A stretch of 64,000 nt of DNA from Nocardia sp. BSTN01 (GTDB lineage: Bacteria; Actinomycetota; Actinomycetes; Mycobacteriales; Mycobacteriaceae), in contig NZ_JADKYP010000004.1 in NCBI RefSeq assembly GCF_015354405.1, positions 124,001 through 188,000 of the forward strand, in the 5' to 3' direction. The notes beneath the pieces are model-generated. The model did not search any database, was not told the origin of the DNA, and worked only from the letters and a program-made list of their open reading frames with translations. This document shows positions 60,270-64,000 of this stretch, piece after piece (the stretch's first letter is position 1; every line of letters begins with the position of its first letter). The translations under genes were made by a program, and so were the position numbers.

Positions 60270-60942
60270 GAGACATCCAAACAATCACGCGCACAGCGAC
60301 TTCCAACCAGAGGCAGTCCATGCACCTACCGGTGACGAGCCAACCTACCGTGAGGCTGAATTCGCCCACGAGAAGGATCCACCGCGGTATCCGCGCATCT
60401 ACGTCACCCGAGGACTGCCGCTTCGGGCCGAACTGACCGACGGCGCTTGGATAGACATGGCCCGCGACCCGCACAGCATTCACGCCGAGCTCTACAGCAT
60501 GTTCGGCGAGCAGGAGGTCTACGACCGCGAGGGGCTCTACATCTGGGACTACCAGGGCTTTGCCGGCTTTACGCCGACTACCGGCCCACTGGGACTCGAA
60601 GGCGTGCATAGCATCGAACTCCTGACCGAGGTCGCACGAGGGATCATCGACTACGGCCCCGCGTTCTCCGCCTGGGCCAGCGCCCACGAAGACGACCCCA
60701 GCCAATTCAGTCGCTTCGAGCGCGCCTACCAGGGGCACTACGAAAGTGTCGACGGCTACGTGCGCCACCTGCTCGCACCGCTCGGGCTGGATGAAGTCCT
60801 AAAAGACGCCTTCCCGGACCAGCTCAAACACCTGGCCTACATCGACTACGACGCGATCGGCGAGCAACTGCTGGCGCAGGACGACATCGTGGCCTTTCCG
60901 GCAGAAGGCGGCGGCGTGTGGATATTCGACGAAAAAATATAA
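60262..60942 (+). CDS. ardA: Antirestriction protein ArdA
   Basis: 226 aa. After a ~50-aa leader the ArdA pattern is clear: RIYVTRGLPLRAELTDGAWIDMARDPHSIHAELYSMFG, then REGLYIWDYQGFAGFTPTTGPLGLEGVHSIELLTEVARGI, and the acidic C-terminal half (FERAYQGHYESVDGYVRHLLAPLG). ArdA is an elongated, highly acidic dimer that mimics bent B-DNA and blocks type I restriction enzymes, protecting an incoming element. ATG 60262 has AGGAGG 5 bases upstream. Relevant here because the same window encodes a type I HsdMSR system. Confidence 0.9.
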   Translation: MNERHPNNHAHSDFQPEAVHAPTGDEPTYREAEFAHEKDPPRYPRIYVTRGLPLRAELTDGAWIDMARDPHSIHAELYSMFGEQEVYDREGLYIWDYQGFAGFTPTTGPLGLEGVHSIELLTEVARGIIDYGPAFSAWASAHEDDPSQFSRFERAYQGHYESVDGYVRHLLAPLGLDEVLKDAFPDQLKHLAYIDYDAIGEQLLAQDDIVAFPAEGGGVWIFDEKI

Positions 60943-60983
60943 GAACAATGACCGATGGCAGAGTTTGCCGAAATAGCAATTAG

Positions 60984-61001
60984 TTTTGCGCATACGCATA
61001 A
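60984..61001 (+). promoter_or_regulatory. Operator-like TTTGCG-N4-CGCA site at the XRE promoter
   Basis: TTTGCG-CATA-CGCATAA (60985-61001) matches the sites at 55118-55135 and 55155-55170. Its TTTGCG could be a -35 box with TTATTA 17 bases downstream as -10, so a protein bound here would block transcription of the XRE gene at 61046. Confidence 0.55.
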
Positions 61002-61045
61002 AAGGAGTTATTATTAATTCGTGAAATAAATGGGAGAATTTGTAC

Positions 61046-61453
61046 ATGGCCGCATCGCGGACCCACGAAGCCAAACGGATAGCCGTGATTATTCAGAAAC
61101 GACGCAAAGACCTAGGCCTGACGCGCAGCGACCTCGCTCGCCGCACCGGCTTGGCGTATTCTTCAATACTGCGTCTTGAGGAAGGCGGCTTTGCTCATCC
61201 GAGCCCACGCTCACTGAAGGCCATTGCTGACGGACTGGAAATGCCGGTGGACATCCTGCTCAACGAAGCCGGATGGATACTCAAGACAGAGCGCCCGACC
61301 GATCGACCGCACATCGCGATCACGTACCACCGTGTCCCCGACGACGTCGCTCAGCACATCCAGGCACGCGTCAACATGCTCGTCAAACGCAGCGCCGCCG
61401 GGATCGACATCTACCACGAAGCCATTAACCGCAACTCCGATCCGCCTGCCTGA
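61046..61453 (+). CDS. XRE-family regulator of the element (repressor candidate)
   Basis: 135 aa. N-terminal HTH: AKRIAVIIQKRRKDLGLTRSDLARRTGLAYSSILRLEEGGFAHPSPRSLKAIADGLEMPVDILLNEAGW is a standard XRE domain. The C-terminal ~60 aa (PHIAITYHRVPDDVAQHIQARVNMLVKRSAAGIDIYHEAIN) is a small extra domain. ATG 61046 has GGGAGAA 9 bases upstream. The gene next but one upstream is ArdA, and an ImmA/IrrE-like protein follows, a pairing that in ICEBs1 (ImmR-ImmA) forms the repressor-protease switch. Its likely operators are the TTTGCG-N4-CGCA sites. Confidence 0.8.
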   Translation: MAASRTHEAKRIAVIIQKRRKDLGLTRSDLARRTGLAYSSILRLEEGGFAHPSPRSLKAIADGLEMPVDILLNEAGWILKTERPTDRPHIAITYHRVPDDVAQHIQARVNMLVKRSAAGIDIYHEAINRNSDPPA

Positions 61454-61587
61454 CACCAGCTTGGCGACTAGCAATGACTGACAACGAAAGGAGATCGCTA
61501 CAAAAGGGAGGCAACTGCAAAGAAATTCCGTTCACCACGCAAACGAAAGGAAAGAGAGACAGTTACAACAATTGGAAGGAGACCACC

Positions 61588-62223
61588 ATGCCAACCACGA
61601 CACCGTCAGTTCAACTTACCAATCCGAAACACCCGCACGCCGGTCCGCCGCCGCGAGGGATCATCGCCAAACTGCGCGCCCTCACCCCTCGCCACCCAGT
61701 GCGCTGGGAGCACAGCCTGCGCTTAGCCAAACAACAGACGATCGCCCTCATGCGAGAAGGGCGATCCTCCGGATTCACGCCGATAGAGCTCATCACCAAG
61801 CTCCCACGTATCCGAATCGAGTACTCGACCGACCAGCAAATCGCTCATGCCAGTTTCTGGGACGTTCATTCGCGGCAGTGGGTCATCTCGCTCCGTCGAG
61901 CCGATAGCTGGAAACGACATCGGATCTATCTGGCCCACGAGTTCAAGCGAGTGCTTGACCACGGCCGCGCATCGTCCCTGTACCCGAGCCCCTCGGTCAG
62001 ATCCTCGGCCTGTGAGGCGGAGCGCGCCGCCGATTATTTCGCCCGTCACCTGCTTGTGCCGGATCAGCTCCTGCGACAAGCCCTGCGGACCGGCCTCACC
62101 GAAATCGGTGACTTGGCAAACCATTTCGCCGTTCCCGATGACGTCATACAGGAGCGCCTTCACGACGAGCGGGTCCTGACCGGATCCGCGCACCAGGGCA
62201 GCCTTGTCAGGAGGGCAGCATGA
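61588..62223 (+). CDS. ImmA/IrrE-like protein with a degenerate zinc motif
   Basis: 211 aa. ImmA/IrrE-type order: IELITKLPRIRIEYS, HSRQWVISLRRADSWKRHRIYLAHEFKRVLDHGR, then SSACEAERAADYFARHLLVPDQLLRQAL (third-ligand E region and C-terminal HTH-like part). In active members the motif is HExxH; here it reads H117-E-F-K-R121, so the second histidine ligand is an arginine, although H125 is near. ATG 61588 has GGAAGGAG 7 bases upstream; its stop overlaps the next start. It may have lost protease activity or use H125; it could still act by binding the XRE repressor. Confidence 0.8.
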   Translation: MPTTTPSVQLTNPKHPHAGPPPRGIIAKLRALTPRHPVRWEHSLRLAKQQTIALMREGRSSGFTPIELITKLPRIRIEYSTDQQIAHASFWDVHSRQWVISLRRADSWKRHRIYLAHEFKRVLDHGRASSLYPSPSVRSSACEAERAADYFARHLLVPDQLLRQALRTGLTEIGDLANHFAVPDDVIQERLHDERVLTGSAHQGSLVRRAA

Positions 62224-62648
62224 CTGCTCCGATTACCACCGCCAACGATGTTGCCTTCACCCCGGCTGCGTTGTTCTTGTCCGTGGCTGCCGTGACTGAA
62301 GCAGAGGAGGCTGCTGGCGGTGAACCGATCCGCATTCAGCTGCAGCGTGAAGCAGGGTTCCGCACCGCGGCCCAACGCCAGCTCGGCATCGTGAAGGAAT
62401 TCGTCGAGATCGGCACGCCCGCTATGAGTTTGCGGGGTCGACCCGTACTTCGACGATTGCTTGCCCACCTGGAACAGCACCCCGACATCCGCTACGTCAT
62501 CTTCCCCTCAACTCGCCGGTTTGCGCTCACCAGCGCCCACGCGCAGCTGCTAGCCAAGCACTTCCGACGCCTCGACGTCCGGGTGCTTCTGCCGAACCAG
62601 GATTCCCAGCATCCGGTCGCACAGTCGTTCACGGAGACATGGGCATGA
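62220..62648 (+). CDS. Partial serine-recombinase-like protein (no catalytic serine)
   Basis: 142 aa. Residues ~55-125 (LGIVKEFVEIGTPAMSLRGRPVLRRLLAHLEQHPDIRYVIFPSTRRFALTSAHAQLLAKHFRRLDVRVLLPNQ) match the second half of the serine resolvase catalytic domain (EFVExGxS...RP...ML..l...DyVi...RfaR). The N-terminal strand with the active-site serine is replaced by an unrelated Ala-rich sequence, and no DNA-binding tail follows. It is inside a tight operon (start overlaps the previous stop, end overlaps the next start), so it is expressed and kept. Likely role: DNA-binding or regulatory accessory, not recombination. Confidence 0.75.
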   Translation: MTAPITTANDVAFTPAALFLSVAAVTEAEEAAGGEPIRIQLQREAGFRTAAQRQLGIVKEFVEIGTPAMSLRGRPVLRRLLAHLEQHPDIRYVIFPSTRRFALTSAHAQLLAKHFRRLDVRVLLPNQDSQHPVAQSFTETWA

Positions 62649-63013
62649 CCCGTGCTATCGCAACCACGCCGCGTACGGAGCGCTCTGCCGTGTTGTCCGA
62701 CGACACGCGCGCCCTGCTGCGCACCGTTGGGGCGGTGGCACTCAGATTGGCCGACAGCGGTATCGACGACCCTGCATGGTTGCGCGCCCAGATTGGCGGC
62801 CTGCCAGACGGTCTGGCGACCGCGAGCGCACAGTCGACACTCCTGACGGTTCCAGAGGCCTGCGAGCGGCTGCGCCTGAGCCGGTGGAGCATCTACCAAC
62901 TGATTCACCGGCGCGAGCTCGGCACAGTGAAGATCGGGCGGCGACGATTCGTGCCAGTCAGCGAAGTACAGCGATTGGTCAATGAGTTGACCGTCGTTGG
63001 AGGTCGGGCATGA
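62645..63013 (+). CDS. xis: Excisionase-type helix-turn-helix protein
   Basis: 122 aa. The C-terminal half is the MerR-like excisionase/HTH_17 domain: TLLTVPEACERLRLSRWSIYQLIHRRELGTVKIGRRRFVPVSEVQRLVNEL. A helical N-terminal extension (DDTRALLRTVGAVALRLADSGIDDPAWLRAQIGG) precedes it. ATG 62645; its stop overlaps the integrase start (ATGA). Position directly before an integrase is standard for a recombination directionality factor. The symbol is by role, not sequence identity. Confidence 0.85.
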   Translation: MTRAIATTPRTERSAVLSDDTRALLRTVGAVALRLADSGIDDPAWLRAQIGGLPDGLATASAQSTLLTVPEACERLRLSRWSIYQLIHRRELGTVKIGRRRFVPVSEVQRLVNELTVVGGRA

Positions 63014-64000
63014 CGGGGCGCAAGACCAACGGCGAGGGCAGCGTCTACAAGCGCAAGGACGGCCGTTGGGAAGGAGCTGTGTACCTCGGCACCGTAGGCG
63101 GCAAAGTGCGTCGCCAGCGCGTCTACGGCAAGACCCGCGCCGAAGCGCACACGAAACTGATGCGCGTCATTGAGGAAGCTCGGCGAGGCATCCTACCTCC
63201 CGACCACGTCTGGAAGGTGGGGGAATACCTGGACTTCTGGCTCGAACACGAAAAGCGCCGGGCACTTACACGCACCCGCCATGAAGGCGTCGTCCGCCTT
63301 CATATCAAGCCCTTTCTCGGCAACCACCGTCTCAACAGCATCACCGTCCGTACGGTGCAAGAATTCCTCGACAACCTTCGCGCCGATGGCCGGACCGTCG
63401 CCACGGTGCATCAGACTCGGAAAGTTCTCAGCGCCGCACTGACTTTCGCGATGCGCCAGGAAGTAATAGCCCGGAATCCGGCCCGTCTGGTCGAGCTGCC
63501 ACGCTACAAATCGAAAGAAGCGAAGCACTGGCAGCCCGATGAAACCATCGCGTTTCTCGACGCCGCCCGTGCCGACCCGATGTACCCAATTTTCGCGCTC
63601 CTCGCGCTCTACGGGCTACGCATCGGTGAAGCCCTCGGTATCCGCTGGTGCGACATAGATTTCGAACACAACGTCCTCCACATTCGTCAGCAAGTCCAGC
63701 GGATCAACGGCGAACTCCTACAAGTCGAACTCAAAACCGAATCCAGCGAGCGAGACGAACCGCTGCTGACCCGAGCACGGCAAGCGCTCCTTCAACAGCG
63801 CCGCCATCAGGAACATGCCCGAACCGCAGCAGGTGAGGACTGGCAGGGCACCGGTGACGACAACGAACTAGCCTTCACGACACGCACCGGCCGCCCCCTC
63901 GAAGCCCGCAATGTCGCACGGTCATTCACGCGGATCTGCGAGCAACACGACTTGCGCCCCATCACCCTCCACGGAATGCGGCACAGCAACGCCACCGCCC
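63010..64000 (+). CDS. int: Tyrosine-type site-specific integrase (C-terminus beyond window)
   Basis: 330 codons, open at the right edge. N-terminal arm-binding domain (NGEGSVYKRKDGRWEGAVYLGTVGGKVRRQRVYGKTRAEAHTKL), SAM-like core-binding domain (VGEYLDFWLEHEKRRALTRTRHEGVVRLHIKPFLGNHRLNSITVRTVQEFLDNL) and most of the catalytic domain: box I arginine in LLALYGLRIGEALGIRW and box II HGMRHSNATA at the very end; the tyrosine nucleophile is past the window. Intact as far as visible, unlike the remnant at 14232. An attachment site (commonly a tRNA 3' end) is expected beyond the right edge. Confidence 0.92.
   Translation, partial: MTGRKTNGEGSVYKRKDGRWEGAVYLGTVGGKVRRQRVYGKTRAEAHTKLMRVIEEARRGILPPDHVWKVGEYLDFWLEHEKRRALTRTRHEGVVRLHIKPFLGNHRLNSITVRTVQEFLDNLRADGRTVATVHQTRKVLSAALTFAMRQEVIARNPARLVELPRYKSKEAKHWQPDETIAFLDAARADPMYPIFALLALYGLRIGEALGIRWCDIDFEHNVLHIRQQVQRINGELLQVELKTESSERDEPLLTRARQALLQQRRHQEHARTAAGEDWQGTGDDNELAFTTRTGRPLEARNVARSFTRICEQHDLRPITLHGMRHSNATA

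Noticed and set aside
1-64000. CRISPR arrays, rRNA or tRNA genes
   Set aside because: I found no regularly spaced identical repeats and no cloverleaf or rRNA-like stretch. A covariance-model scan would be the decisive check.

Overview
The window is high-GC actinobacterial chromosome, most likely Nocardia or a close relative. This is inferred from the GC-rich coding sequence with frequent GTG starts and four-base start/stop overlaps, from Lsr2, from DUF6907-, EspC- and DUF2690-type proteins, and from CoA-ligase/CoA-transferase gene pairs typical of that group. I see no rRNA, tRNA or CRISPR array.

Layout. (1) 1-4960: lipid or aromatic acyl-CoA metabolism (an acyl-CoA dehydrogenase running off the left edge, divergent from a CaiB/BaiF CoA-transferase and an acyl-CoA ligase), then a secreted Gly-rich protein. 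(2) 4979-14184: a copper-handling block with two CopA-type P1B ATPases, two HMA-domain chaperones, a small membrane protein, a CopD/CtaG membrane protein, and an unusual in-frame fusion of a CysO-like sulfur carrier to a DJ-1/PfpI isonitrile-hydratase-like domain. (3) 14232-41439: an accessory and defence region that opens with a decayed tyrosine integrase. It holds a two-gene CBASS (CD-NTase plus Cap15), a type I restriction-modification operon with a DUF45 metallopeptidase, Lsr2, a DUF262/DUF1524 (GmrSD-like) protein, several uncharacterised membrane proteins and XRE regulators, an IS3-family element with a 3-bp target duplication, a broken IS110-family transposase, and a DUF4760/NYN-LOTUS cluster. 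(4) 41481-50459: two type VII-like (EspC/WXG-like) genes, a membrane protein, an unrecognised compact operon (coiled-coil membrane protein, alpha/beta hydrolase, two orphan proteins, P-loop kinase) and a DUF2690-like membrane protein. (5) 50640-64000: one orphan gene, then an integrative conjugative or mobilisable element read left to right: OmpA-like lipoprotein, membrane protein, small proteins, TraD/VirD4-like ATPase, replication-relaxation protein, MT-A70 methyltransferase, ArdA antirestriction protein, XRE regulator, ImmA/IrrE-like protein, a partial serine-recombinase-like protein, an excisionase-like HTH and a tyrosine integrase cut by the window edge.

How the genes fit together. The copper block pairs cytoplasmic delivery (CxxC chaperones) with export (CopA) and respiratory copper supply (CtaG/CopD). 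The defence region layers nucleotide-signalling abortive infection, type I restriction, and probably modification-dependent restriction. The right-hand element carries ArdA and a DNA or RNA methyltransferase, which would help it enter hosts with systems such as the type I system encoded here. A repeated operator-like motif (TTTGCG-N4-CGCA) upstream of both the element's transfer operon and its XRE regulator suggests a phage-like switch. The least explained pieces are the operon at 44779-49082, the CysO-DJ-1 fusion, and the membrane-protein pair at 31371-34080.
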